A stretch of DNA of 64,000 nt, taken from positions 16,805,646 through 16,869,645 of the forward strand of contig NC_052399.1 of assembly GCF_009389715.1 (NCBI RefSeq). The letters are read 5' to 3'. This document shows, in pieces, positions 1 to 12,100 of this stretch; the first letter of the stretch is position 1, and each line of letters opens with the position of its first letter. The translations under genes were made by a program, and so were the position numbers. The stretch is from Phoenix dactylifera. Its lineage: Eukaryota; Streptophyta; Magnoliopsida; Arecales; Arecaceae. Under the pieces are notes generated by a model that ran no database searches, was not told the DNA's origin, and saw only the letters and a list, made by a program, of their open reading frames with translations.

Positions 1-244
1 TAGTGGCATGATACACATCATAAAGGTGGTCAGACAAAGCACTAAGTATTCTATTATAGCAGTGGTACTCTACTTGCTCATTAGTCATTTGTGAAGGTAA
101 CTCTTGATTAGACCGTGGTTCCTCTATTGCAGATACAAGTCCTAACACAGTCAACCAATATTTAAGTTGTCTTTGCCACCTACGAAAATTTTGTCCACTA
201 AATTTTTCAGGCTTAATACTATTAGCTTCTTCCATATTTGCCAT
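1..244 (-). CDS. Ty1-copia retrotransposon gag, N-terminal part (runs off the left edge)
   Basis: Reading the minus strand from the ATG at 244-242 gives 81 open codons to the window edge. The product starts MANMEEANSIKPEKFSG and continues with a W-x-x-x-L-K-Y-W-L segment and a later YHCYNRILSALSDHLYD stretch. This is the typical start of copia-type gag (UBN2/retrotran_gag family): short acidic leader, 'F-x-G-x-N-F-x-x-W' and the capsid-like helix. Gag forms the cytoplasmic particle that packages element RNA. The rest of gag and all of pol lie outside the window. The LTR and an unusual repeat-filled leader lie upstream on the same strand (up to 2160). No stop or frameshift appears in the visible part. 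Whether the whole element is intact cannot be judged. Confidence 0.8.
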   Translation of the reverse strand, partial: MANMEEANSIKPEKFSGQNFRRWQRQLKYWLTVLGLVSAIEEPRSNQELPSQMTNEQVEYHCYNRILSALSDHLYDVYHAT

Positions 245-484
245 TCTAAATTTTAAACTCTAAGTTTTTAAAGTTTAAAAAAGGGCAGTAGAGTATTCAG
301 CTGTGAGGAAAAATAATAACAATAATGTCACTAATGAATAAATTTAAACAAGATGTTCCTAAGAGTATCTCTTAATAATATACAATGTAACAATAACTTT
401 ACTAATAATTGTAAAGGAAAACAACCCTAATGTCACCAATTAAATTTAATACTTATATCTTCACCAAAACTATTTTTTTTAAAA

Positions 485-1405
485 TCAGAACAGTAAACTT
501 TTTTTTATATATATTAAATAGTAAACTGTTTTTTTTTTAAAGCAGTAAACTATTTTCTTAATTAAAAACAGTAAACTATTTTTTATATTAAAACAATAAA
601 CTGTTTTTTTTTAATTAAAACAGTAAACTGTTTTTTTTTTAACAGTAAATTGTTTTCTTTGATTAAACAGTAAACTGTTTTTTTTTATTAAACAGTAAAC
701 TGTTTTTTTTATTTAAAACAGTAAACTGTTTTTTTTTTAATTAAACAGTAAACTGTTTTTTGTTGAAACAGTAAACTGTTTTTTTTGTTGAAACAGTAAA
801 CTGTTTTTTTTTTTTTAACAGTAAATTGTTTCCTTTGATTAAACAGTAAACTGTTTTTTTTATTAAACAGTAAACTTTTTTTTTTAATTAAAACAGTAAA
901 CTGTTTTTTTTAATTAAACAGTAAACTGTTTTTTTTGTTGAAACAGTAAACTGTTTTTTTTTGTTGAAACAGTAAACTGTTTTTTTTTTTAACAGTAAAT
1001 TGTTTCCTTTGATTAAACAGTAAACTGTTTTTTTATTAAATAGTAAACTGTTTTTTTTTATTAAAACAGTAAACTGTTTTTTTTTTTTTTGATTAAACAG
1101 TAAACTGTTTTTTTTTTTGTTAAAACAGTAAACTGTTTTTTTAATTAAAACAGTAAACTGTTTTTTTTTTTAAATTAAAACAGTAATATGTTTTCTTGAT
1201 CAAAACAGTAAACTTTTTTTTTTATTAAAACAGTAAAACAGTAAACTGTTTTTTTTAATTAAAACAGTAATCTGTTTTCTTGATCAAAACAGTAAACTTT
1301 TTTTTATTAAAACAGTAAAACAGTAAACTGTTTTTTTTTTTTTAAAATTAAACAGTAAACTGTTTTTTTTTTTTATTAAGCAGTAAACTGTTTTTTTATT
1401 AAACA
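485..1405. repeat. Array of about 36 palindromic AACAGTAAACTGTT units in the copia leader
   Basis: A tandem array with a period of roughly 23-30 bp. Each unit has a conserved core AAACAGTAAACTGTTT, which is itself a short palindrome (7-bp arms AAACAGT/ACTGTTT around AA), followed by a variable T-run and a short AT spacer such as ATTAA or GTTGA. Some units vary (AAATTGTT, TAATATG, AATCTG), and higher-order blocks recur (for example the units near 640-760, 815-950 and 990-1080), showing that several units were copied together. It lies between the element's LTR and its gag ATG, so it would be part of the 5' leader RNA, where each unit could form a small hairpin and the T-runs become A-runs on the element's sense strand. 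Confidence 0.9.
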
Positions 1406-1659
1406 GTTTAATATTAAAATTGAGAATCTAAAGCTAAACTATATATATATTATTATTTAAAGTGTATTCAGCAATGATTTCTATCAAAGATGAACAAAAA
1501 CAGTGTTCAACTATGCATCTTGCAGAATATATAAACATATAGATGAAACAATATAACAACGGTTTTAGAATGTTGATCTATCAAGATGCTTTGTAGATAT
1601 TTAAATCACATAAAAAGAAAATCTAACAATTATAATAAAATAGTGGTAAGAAAATATCT

Positions 1660-2160
1660 GGCCTGTGAGGTGTGAGAGGCACGCCAAAAGACGCACTGTC
1701 CTAAAACCGTTGTTGCCTCCCCACGTGCAGGTATTGGCGGTCAGCGACGGCTCCAAGATACAACCCAAACGGCTCACAGCGGGCCTAATCTACAGTGCAC
1801 GTCTGTAGTAGGCAGATTACCTAGTCTATATCGGTTGCCCAATAATATAGAAAATTGTAAAAGAGAGAATGGTGGTAGAGAGAAACAATGAGAGGAAGAA
1901 GAAGGGTTTTGTATTGTATTTTTTTTTTTTAGATACAAGGAATGGCTCTTTTATAGGCCTTTTGTCATCCAACCATAACGGTTGAATACTTATGGCCTCA
2001 TTAAGGCCATAATGAAAGATAATGGGAAGTTTTGAAACTTCCAAATGGAATTTGAAAAACTTAAAGATTATAACAACTCTTTTTTAAAAAATTTGGGGGT
2101 TACAAATCTTTTTTATTTACACCTCTTTAAAACTTTTCAAAATTTATTCAAATTCCAACA
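1660..2160 (-). mobile_element. Copia-type LTR on the minus strand (left edge not resolved)
   Basis: Read on the minus strand, a block beginning at 2160 with TGTTGGAATTTGAATAA is a classic copia LTR start. A TATA box (TATAAAAG, complement of 1948-1955) lies about 205 bp inside, followed by a T/A-rich region and a GC-richer R/U5-like block at about 1690-1830. The order LTR, leader, gag (ATG at 244) on one strand supports a single element whose 3' half is outside the window. I could not find a clear primer-binding site or the CA end of the LTR; the left boundary is somewhere between about 1430 and 1690. The 5 bp after 2160 are AGTTC, the expected place of a target duplication whose partner lies outside. 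Confidence 0.6.
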
Positions 2161-2730
2161 AGTTCTACGTTATTTAAATTCATAAAATTTGATGAAATGG
2201 TCGCTATTTATTATGTTAGACTTGACAACTTTCATATACAAGTTCAAGAAGTATACATGCAGCGTTGATGTTATCATGATTTAATGATGTGAAGTCAAGG
2301 AGGGTTATGAAGTATAGCGGATGTCCAAGTGCACCGCATATCAAAACATCCAAATTTGAAGCGCAGAGAAAGAAAGAAAGAAAGGACATGCTAAACATCC
2401 AATGCCAAAATTGAGTTATTTTATATTTTGCAATAAACCTTGGTTGTCACGAGCAAAAGGAGCATACTGAAAGAAATCTATAAGATTTCAGGATTTCTAC
2501 GTATGAGTTGGCAAACATTATTATCTTAAAATAATGCAGATTCTGAAATCTAAAATGAGTCCTATGCGATGATTCTGAGATTTCTCACTATCTTAACATC
2601 ATCAAGAAGGTAGTACAGTTTAGTGGAGGCCTTGAACAAATTTCACCTTTATCAAGATTGGAAGAGTATATGGGAGAGGTTTACTGATAGTTATTGAAGG
2701 GTCAACACCATAAAGAAAACATAAAAAAAA

Positions 2731-2774
2731 TATGTGTATGCATGCGCGTGTGCGCGTGCGCGCGCGCGCGTGTG
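2731..2774. repeat. Alternating purine-pyrimidine tract (TG/CG)n
   Basis: About 44 bp of nearly perfect purine-pyrimidine alternation (TGTGTATGCATGCGCGTG then GCGCGCGC and GTGTG), followed by a short GAGAGA run. Such CG-rich alternation is the sequence type that can adopt Z-DNA under supercoiling. It lies 50 bp upstream of the TRIM element inserted at 2824. Confidence 0.75.
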
Positions 2775-2823
2775 AGAGAGAGACAGTGTGTGAGTTTCTT
2801 TGGAGAGGTTGATGTAATATATT

Positions 2824-3428
2824 TGTTGTGGGAATAAAGGGTCTCGGACTTAGTCCCATATCGACTGAATAGCGAAAAGATCTGTGCCTTAAATGGAGGG
2901 CTCGATTATCCTTTCCTCAGGAGGTGCCTTTTAAAGGATAAAACCATGAGGGGAGTAAGCTGCCCATGACACGCGTCGCGCGATACGTACGCACTTCCCC
3001 AAAGTGGACAATACTTTCTGTGGGGACGCAGTCTTCTTTTCCTGTTCTAGTTCGATGGGGGCTAAGGTCTGAGGTCGGGGTTCCCCGACCTCAACAATGG
3101 CGCGCCAGATAGGGGCCCTTGACCTCAGTACAGACCTTTCCGCTGAGGGGGCTGATATTGTGGGAATAAAGGTTTCAGATATAGTCCCACATCGACTGAA
3201 TAACGAAAAGGTCTGTGCATTAAATGGAGGGCTTGATTACCCTTCCCTCAGGAGGCGCCTTTTAAAGGGCAAAACCGTGAGGGGAGTAAGCTGCCTACGA
3301 CACGCGTCACGCGATACGTACGCACTTCCCCAAAGCGGACAATACCTTCTGTGGGGATGCAGTTTTCTTTTCCTCTTCCAGTTCGGTGGGGGCCAAGGTC
3401 TGAGGTCGGGGGAACCCCGACCTCAACA
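2824..3428 (+). mobile_element. TRIM element, complete, 605 bp, 5-bp target duplication ATATT
   Basis: Two near-identical direct repeats, 2824-3096 (starts TGTTGTGGGAATAAAGG, ends CCTCAACA) and 3153-3428 (starts TGATATTGTGGG, ends CCTCAACA), flank only 56 bp. The internal piece begins directly after the left repeat with ATGGCGCGCCAGATAGGGG, the position and form of a tRNA primer-binding site, and ends with a purine run GAGGGGG, a polypurine tract, next to the right repeat. The 5 bp ATATT occur on both sides (2819-2823 and 3429-3433). This is the full architecture of a terminal-repeat retrotransposon in miniature: no coding capacity, mobilised by enzymes of other elements. Each LTR contains a 'TAGTCCCA(C/T)ATCGACTGAATA' type block. 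Open reading frames here are chance products of the GC-rich LTRs. Confidence 0.93.
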
Positions 3429-3433
3429 ATATT

Positions 3434-4655
3434 CTAAAAGCGGTATGCAAGCAACATTCCAGCCTTGCTGTTGTCAATGCAAACTTTTCTTGTAGGAGTC
3501 ACAATGTTCGAGCTAGCTGGGAGGGAAGCCCTAATGTGCATGAGTTCTTTGTATTCTTCACCAAGCCCAAAAAATAACTTGGAGAATTTGATCGTTTTCC
3601 ATTTCATGCAAACATATATTCCATGTAGTCCTACAAAACTTAAGAACTATCGAGCTCCTTGTAACAAAATAATGCACAATCGAAAACAAACCTCTGCAAC
3701 ATTATCCATCATCGTCATCCAAACCTAGCTTTAATCAAGCTCCTTACCTATTTGCCCACCTTTTCCCCCGCAATTCAGCAATCATTGAACTGTTAACGAA
3801 AGGATACAAGTCTGTTCCTTCATTCATGGTGGTTTGCTCGTAAAGAGTCAACTACCATATGATCGTACTTCCCAGCTCACATTATTGAAGAAGATTTTTC
3901 TCCCAGCAGAAATTGTTTCCTTTGATCTTATACGATAATGCATATTAAATTGAACCCAATATCCTTCTGCCTCTCTTCATAAGGGTTATGTCCGTGGGAG
4001 AAAAAATGAAATTTTCTATATAGACAACATTTTTTTTCCCGAATGAAAGATGGTTTCTCGTCATCAATTCTCTAAGAGAATAAATAAGCATTTAAGCATA
4101 CTAAAGCGTGTTCGGAAGAACAACTCCTCCAACAAACAGTGAAACAGCGAGTACTGAAATGCACAAATAAAAGGTTAGGAAAGACAGACAAGCTTCTTCT
4201 CAAGAGAACAATATATGTATGACGAGAGGCTCGGGTTCAAACTCCTTTATTATTTGGATCACTAAACAAAATGAACTTTGGCTAATTAACCTAGATTACA
4301 AGAAGAAGCATGCATCACGGACATGCTAGATTTATTTAAGAACATTTAAATGCTTAAGGAAGCTTCCAGTGCATATTTGCCAAAATGAGAGGCTAAGAAG
4401 TTATGCTGGTTGCTATTTTGAGTTCTACGTTACATGACCTGTCGGAAGACAGACTACTCACAAAATATGAGAAGCACTACTCCTTCTGTAATCGAAGAGT
4501 TGGAAGTGTAATTAATCATGAAACCTTTAATATTTTGCGAGCTCTCTCTTACATATATTCCTTCATCAGAATACCAGACTCCGAAAATTTAACACACCGC
4601 CAGTTTGATACTTACTCATGTCAAATAGGAAACAAACCCATCCGCTTGGAATCAC
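3434..4655. other. Intergenic, 3' side of the SPEAR/TIE gene
   Basis: AT-rich DNA with no recognisable gene. The part next to 4656 probably holds the 3' untranslated region of the minus-strand gene. No repeat structure was seen. Confidence 0.5.
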
Positions 4656-6032
4656 TCATATGGACAATTTAAGCTCCAAATCTAGCTCTTGAGAGTCACC
4701 TGAATCAGAGTTCTGACAGATTGAACCCATTGAATGACATTGATCTTGTTGTATATTCTTTTGCACCGAATCCTACAAGCATAAGTTTTTAGCTACAATA
4801 TCAGAGCTAGTTGATAATATAAATTTTCTAAACATAAAAATGAAAAGAAAAAAAAACAAGAGAGAGACACAGTAGGGTTCTAAATTAATAAACCTCCAAT
4901 ATGGTTTGCGTCAAAAGCGGTAGCGTCACAGCTGGTTTTACGAAATGATGGGGCGGCATCATGTTATTGCTGCTGGATATAAGGATATGATAGGATTCAT
5001 AAAAACGTTGAAAGATGTATTCTTAATGGCAATATACTCATCGGAAACTATGCTGGGATTATAAGCAAAGAGAAAGCACTCGGTAAGTACCTAGCTGTTG
5101 CACCAGAATGGTAATCACCAAATCTAATATCTGTTATGTCACTGCCTCCAAATTTCATCTGTAATCGAATGAACTCGTATCATTAAAACAAGGAAGTGTA
5201 TATGAAAGTTTCATTATGAGGCTATGGCAACGTTAGAATTTAATTTTGTTTCCTTATCATCTAGTATGCAGAATATTAAGCTTGATATGATATAGGGATT
5301 AAAGGTGATTGATGAATATGGAGAGTATAATTTATCTTATATTGAAGCAGAAAACTAGTATTCCACCTAAAGATTTAGGAGCAACATCCCTTGTCTATAG
5401 CAGTCCTGGTAGACATGAATTAAGACATGGAAACTATGACTAATTATGACATGGTAAGAAGGCTTCCCGAGCAAAAGGGTGTAAAACATGGAGGTGTCGC
5501 ATGTCAGACATCCTTGGGTTGCACACACAACCTTTTAGCTTGTTCAGACCATGAATTTCTGTTGGAATCGAGTTTGACATACCATGGTGTTTGGATGAAC
5601 ACCGCAGAGGTAAGATGTAGTAGCAATTGAGGAAGCATGAGGAGATGATGGAGATCCCATGTGTACTCTTGCATCCTCCTGCTTGAAAAAAAAACGCAAT
5701 AAAGAAATTTGCAACCATCAAGGGATATAAAAAACACAGGACTTCGATAAGAACAGCTTGTAAGTCTGGAAAATAATCATCAAATGTGACACACGCAGAC
5801 GCATGGACACAGAGTAGAGAGACACCTCGCTGAGATTGGTATGAAATGGAGGATGAAGTGAGGCGCGATAGCCAGCCATCATTTGATTGTGTAATCTGAT
5901 CTTCTCCAATTGAGCCACCCCAAGGCCTCTCCGCGGCAGCTTTGGCTGGTCTGAATTGCTTTTCTTTCCCCTTCTTGATGACCCTGACCTTCCATTACCC
6001 AAGCACATCTCGCCATAGAGGCTGCCGCCCAT
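4656..6032 (-). CDS. SPEAR/TIE-type EAR-motif transcriptional repressor adaptor, 188 aa, five exons
   Basis: Exons on the minus strand: 6032-5826, 5678-5583, 5158-5091, 4972-4894 and 4772-4656 (stop TGA 4658-4656). All introns are GT-AG, phases agree throughout, and the coding length is 567 nt. The protein starts MGGSLYGEMCLGNGRSGSS, then a basic stretch RRGKKSN, then the SPEAR signature GLGVAQLEKIRL (residues 36-47). It ends with the EAR motif LDLELKL (180-186). This combination is that of SPEAR/TIE proteins, related to SPOROCYTELESS/NOZZLE. In that family the N-terminal helix contacts TCP transcription factors and the C-terminal EAR recruits TOPLESS co-repressors in the nucleus, modulating leaf and reproductive development. 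The family assignment rests on both motifs and on the 'DSxxK...HSMGS' segment before the EAR. Exons 3 and 4 are the least certain; intron 1 uses a weak donor (GTGTCT). A CT/GA-rich repeat lies in the likely 5' UTR. Confidence 0.85.
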
Positions 6033-6070
6033 CTCCTATCCACTCGAAAAGAACGGCCTCCAAGCTGACT

Positions 6071-6095
6071 AGAGAGAGAGAGAGAGAGAGAGAGG
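6071..6095. repeat. (AG)n microsatellite in the 5' UTR of the SPEAR/TIE gene
   Basis: Twelve uninterrupted AG units about 40 bp upstream of the ATG at 6032. Read on the gene's strand this is a CT repeat, a common feature of plant 5' UTRs and core promoters. Confidence 0.85.
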
Positions 6096-6129
6096 AAGCC
6101 GATAAGAAGGAGACACATCCACGGCTCCT

Positions 6130-9100
6130 TTTTAAGGCGTTTCCTAAAAGTAATTAATGTTTCGCTGGACCGAATTTTGATGAAGATTTAGTGTGATATT
6201 CTATGATTTTCTCGTTTGTTCCATCATACATCTTTTTTGGAAAGTCACAAAAGCCATCTAGAATATCTAGATACAGAAGAAATTCATATTTATATTTACT
6301 TGGAACATATACAAATAAATATTAAATATTAAAAATATGAATATAAATATAAATAAATATCAGATAGTCAAATTTTGTGACCATAAAATCAAAGGTATCA
6401 ATTATATAAAATATAAATTAAGTTTGTAATATATTTATATGATCATTGATCGCCACTAAAAGTTCATAAATGATATATAAGAATAAATAAGAGTGCAAAT
6501 AATAGTTGTCTATTTATATTTATATCTGTTTCTTTAAAATATAGACATGAATATTAATCGGCATAATTTTCTTTTATAAAATAGGAGTTTACCCACCCAA
6601 ATTATTATTAAAAAAAGCTTTATGTATTGTACAGATGTGTGTACTAGCCTATTGCTGAACGAAATAAGGCCAAAAGAGATGGATAGTCGGATACTCATAT
6701 TGATATCTATATCCGTATAGATTTGGATACTCAAAAAAAAAAAATATTATGCAATCTACTTCCACCCGTAGAGCTGCCTTGTGTTAAAGACGGTCCAAAA
6801 ATACTCAAAAGCTTAATTTACTAAGGATTCTAGGTACTAGATTCATGTCAAAAAACTAATGCCCGAATAACTTAGCAAATGGTTTATTATCAAAAAAAGA
6901 TCCATCATTCTCTCACTAGTAGGGAAAAGAAATCTTAGAGAGATCCTAGCAAATATATCTGTCATCAAGACACTTAAAACGTGGGCTGAATGTATCAATA
7001 TTTAGTAGTACAATGAAAGTTTCCTTGGAATCTCCACACGGCTTGTCACGTGGGGAATATTTAGGCATATCTTTTCGAGGGGTCAATACAATCTAATTCC
7101 TTTATTCATAATTGTAAGCTAGCCTGTGCATGCAAACACCAAGAATGGAAAGCCAAAAAAAAAAGGCAACTTGTAGTGGAACGACGAAGGATTGTTGCAT
7201 TGGAGCAAGTTAGTCCAAGACTTACGAATCAACTTGGGCTCACGAGTCACGATAGAAATTTAATTGAGAAAACAATACAAGAAACGACAAACAAAATACT
7301 CAGCTTTAACCTGATGAACATGGTTTTGATTATTGAGCTTCAATCTGGTATATCAGCCAGGATTAGTTGAAGTTATTTCTCAATAATATTTTGATGATAA
7401 CATTATACTATCTAATTAGGTTGGGTTAATCAGGAAAGCCATTGTAATATACAAGTTAATTCGTATTGGTTCTAGATCGGTGGCGTCGTCTAATCTTCAA
7501 TATTTTATCAATGCTAATATGCTTTAAACCCATTTTCCTTGTAAAAAAGACGCTTAAAACCGATCCAGGTTTAATTCCATTTGACCTGGGCCAGCGAAAA
7601 CTACGGGTCTGACAGAAACCCTGCCCTTTTTTTACTCCTCCTTTCTTTGAGAAAATAATCTCAATCCTAAGTCGCCCCTATAAAATAACTTCAAAAAGGT
7701 GGTGAAAGACGCCAGACGTGAGGCTTATTATTTCACCTCCCTTACGTCTCCGTTCAAGGGTCGGTTGTATCATTCTACATGCATGAAGTGCAGACCACTT
7801 GACATGATTTGGTTGTCTGTTGCTTGTTGCGAGCCAGTTGACGTTAAATAATAATAATAATAGCAATAATATTTCGGAAAAACAAATCTACTAGCCGTAA
7901 TGTGAGGGACTGACAGAGCCCGGAAACCTAAAATGACCAGAAAGGTGACTTAGATTCACCGGATTGAAAGATTTGTCGTATCTGCAAAAGATCTACAAGA
8001 GATTAATTTGTCAGATTTTGTCCATATGCTGGCTACGTTACTGGGAAGGATGGTAGGATATCGATCCGTTTTCAGTCAATGGGGTGGATATTAACTTAAA
8101 GCAAGGGTAAAACTAGTGAGATTCCATTGTATTTTTTAAAAGGCACTGTGATCTAACCTCCCACCTTACCCCCAAAAACAAAGGGAAAACTGTAAGCAAT
8201 GGTGAAAAAAATTGGAGAAGTTGTGAGGATCTACGTTTGTATTCTCTCAAGGAAGTCCAAATTATGCGTTTGTATTCTCTCAAGGAAGAAGAAGAGATAA
8301 GAATTAACTGCACCAAATATTTGAGAAAACATATCTCATAATTCAAATAAAGAACCTTTTCCTATTGAAGGTTGGGTGCAACTATTGTAGCCCAATTTGC
8401 TTATTCTTCATATACTGCAAGAAGCTATTTGTAAAACTCCCATTAAGGAAGCTAACTGTGATTGCATTGCCTTGATAATTTTGTGATGATAAGTTTCGAT
8501 CTTGAAGACATATAGGATATACTAGACTAATATTATTTTCAGTTTTTTCTTTGTTATTCAATTTTTAATTGGTTGGTATCTAGTTTTAAGAATTTTATAG
8601 AATACACAAAAAGAAAATTAACAGGACTTGTGATATGGCTCGAATACCACAAATTTGGGTCCGCTGCAAAAAAAATATTTGACCTTTATTAATTGCCTTC
8701 TTGCTGAAGAAGGTGTTGTATTATATGAATATCAATAAAAATAAGTACCTAGGAAGAATCTTTGTTGATTTGCAATCTACAATATCGTAGCTAAGTAACA
8801 AGATGAAAGACTCAAATATTCATAAATAAAAGAAAATTATTGCTTTATGTTGAAGTTAAGGCTTCATAATATTTTAAATATGCATGATTTAAGGACAACC
8901 ACCTTCTTTCCCACTTTCAAAGGGAAACATTTTGCAGAAATATTTTATTTTATCTAAGTATCCAAAACTTGCAAGCGTTAAAAAGTGATACAATTTTCAA
9001 TATTGAAAATATTTAAATTATTATAACTTTTTGATTTACCAAATAGATGATTTTGATGACATGATGCACATTAAAACCTATAAAATTGCCAAATATGTAT

Positions 9101-12100
9101 GTTTTAAGATGTGTAGATCACAATTAATGATGTCGATTTTAAAATATAATGTAATTTCACTCTCTTTTTCAACATCTAGATCTTAACCCAAGATATCATA
9201 GGTGTTATGAGAAAAGATCAAACGGTTAAGATAAATTATTGGTGCCTCCTTCAATAGCTAATTAGCTCGGGTTCTCACTACTTTTAAGACAAAGATGCCA
9301 AAACTATCGAGCTTTTTCAAATTGATATTCAGGTGATATAGATGTTACGAAAAAAAGATCAAATTTGGACCCATGCGCTTATTGCAAATCATAGCAGTCT
9401 CGATCATATGGCAACCAAAGCTATCCCAACATACCTAACTATCTATATTGACAACCATCGAATCTTCGCATATTAAAAAACACGAGAACAGATATTTTGG
9501 TAAAAATGTGTTATCTAAGCCATGTCGTGCGCAACTTTTGCACCTTTTACCATGGTTGTGCTTGATGAGTATTTACAACAAATACGCGGGCATGGGATTG
9601 TGTTATAATGTCCATACATGGTTGATATATAATATCCATCATGCAGAATACTTATGCTAGCTCGTTGGTGCACACGGTTTACCAATTAGTTTTCCTAAAA
9701 AGAATACATATAATATATATTTTTTACATGCATTTTACTCACAAATACTTATTATATAATTTTCTCTTCTAATTTTTATTGAGCACAAGTGTCCAAAAAT
9801 TTGGGGATGTGGACAGGACAAATTTGATTAGGTCATATATGTACATTATCAAATATCGAGATCCGCACTCAAACCAACCCAACCACGCGAATGTGGTGTT
9901 TGATGTAAATTTAACCAACTCTTTATTTCTTAAGTCAGGCACAATCCAAATTAGCTTAAGTCAAGTCAAGCCAAGTTGCATCGCGAATGATGAATATAAT
10001 TATCAAGCCACCAACATATATTATACAACTCATTTAAATGACAACATGTAATCGTATGCTTTGGGCAACTAAGTATCGAGTTTTGCATTAGCTTGGATTA
10101 GACCAGTTGGGTTGCACAAGTTGTAAACCCTAGACCAACTAAACTAGCAAAAATTGGGTTGGCATTTGGAAGCCCAAAACTTACGTTATGACATAAAATT
10201 CGATTGGGTTGGTTTAATTCCGAGTGACATATTTATGCACTTAGCACTAAAATATCACTTGGGAGTTCTGACTATTATTTGGACTGAGTTTCAAATATTG
10301 ATATGATGATGACGACCGAGGTGGTAGCAATAGTAGTGGAGACAATGAAGATAGTGGCTAGTAACTGTGGGATGCTAGTGATGTAGCGGCAGCATGCAAA
10401 TGATGGCGGTGGCAATAGTGATGATGGGGGCACAGACAACATGGTGCAGCGGTGGAGCCGGTGTCGGAGACTTTAGTGGCAGGAATGGTATGGTAGATAT
10501 GGTGAGAGTAACAATGGTAATTATTATGGTAGTAGTGCTAGTTGGTGGTGGTGGAGACAATGGAGATGATGGTGATGAAAACAATAGTGGTGGTGGAGAT
10601 AATGGCCATGATTGTGGTAGAACAGTGATGATAAGGTGGCGATTGATGGTTGTTGTGACAAAGATGAAGACAATGACACTTATGGTTGAGTTGATGGAGG
10701 TGGAGCTGATGGTGGTTACAACGATATAAGTTTTTTATTTTTAAAAATAAAAAAATAATAAATACTGTATTAGCATGAGACATGCATTTTATCTTGACTA
10801 TTCTATTTTTAAAAATAAAAAGAAGGAAAAAAAGTGATGTCAAAGAAGCTCATTGGTTACGTCATTCTGCAAGCTTTATTGGTCGAGGTGGAAGGCATCA
10901 GCAAGAGCGGCGGAGGACAAAATCCATGCAAACATCTAACACTTTATTATTTAGCTCCAGCTCATGAAAGTGTACCTACTGTGCCATGACGTAGCCCTTT
11001 ACGTCAACATGCCAAGTTGCCGCTGAAACCCAACAAACGCATCTTCGCCTCTTTTTTCTTATATAAAATTTGTAAGAGCCTTCACAAGACTTGGTTTCCC
11101 CGGCTAGTCAGCATTACTCGCAACCCTAACGTTTTATTCCTTTACATATTTTAGTAATCAGCTTTTTTTTTCTTCTTCTTCTTTTTTTTTTTTTCTCTTT
11201 TTGACAATTTATACATCTAGAACCAACAAGCACTCTTATTTCCATGCACACATATAAATCTTTAGTATACTTGCTTGTTGACGATGGGATGGAATACCAT
11301 ATCGCTCGTGAATCATGCTAACTTTGTTTGTATCGTACATAACGGTTTGACTTGAAGGAGTTTTAGGTCTCACTCCTTGCACATTTCACCTATTTACATC
11401 CATTTGTACCTATGACTAGTTACATAAACCCATTTACAACTATTTGTACAAGTTTTATTTGCACCAAGGATATGTGTGCGTACTTGCTTACCTGTTTTCA
11501 GTTTTGTTCCTCTAACCAAACCATGTCCATTTGGTTCACCAACAACTTATCTTCGGACAGATATTTGTTAAACTTGTACACTAAAATCAAATTAAGACTA
11601 GTTCTTTTCAGGTGCTTACTTCTTCCACCGGAAGAAGTTCTATGTATAATTATTTCACATTTCTACACGTAGGATCTTTCTAGTTCCTGCCTCCCTCGTA
11701 ACATTCCACTAGTTATTCTTGTCTCATTTGCTAGGGTTCATTGTATTAGGTAGCACTCCCTCCCTATGACGTATGCTCGTTTGCTGGGTAGGCTATCAAG
11801 CACAGTGCCTTCTAGAGACCAATGCAGCACCAAATTCAATCCCTAATTCTCTGTCAAAGAAAGGAACATTGAAACATAGAATGATTACATATAAAATAAG
11901 GTTGGTTTGGTTTTCATGATGAGTATAATAATAAAAATGAAGGAAAGTGGAGGTACGAAGATTTGGGAGGAAACCTAGAATATCGAATGTAGAATGTGTC
12001 TCCATGCATCCCCTTGAAAATATTGCTCTCCATGATTTAGTAGCCCCGGTTGGGAGATGATCTCGACTCAATAAACTAACCTTTCACAAACATGTGGAGC

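Noticed and set aside
485-1405. Regular repeats resembling a CRISPR array
   Set aside because: The spacers are T-runs and similar AT phrases, not unique sequence; the units are palindromic and the context is a plant copia leader.
3097-3495. 132-codon plus-strand open frame
   Set aside because: It starts at the primer-binding site of the TRIM and runs through its LTR; no coding role is expected.
10394-10729. 111-codon plus-strand open frame rich in Val, Met and Gly
   Set aside because: It is a direct consequence of GGT/GAT triplet repeats.
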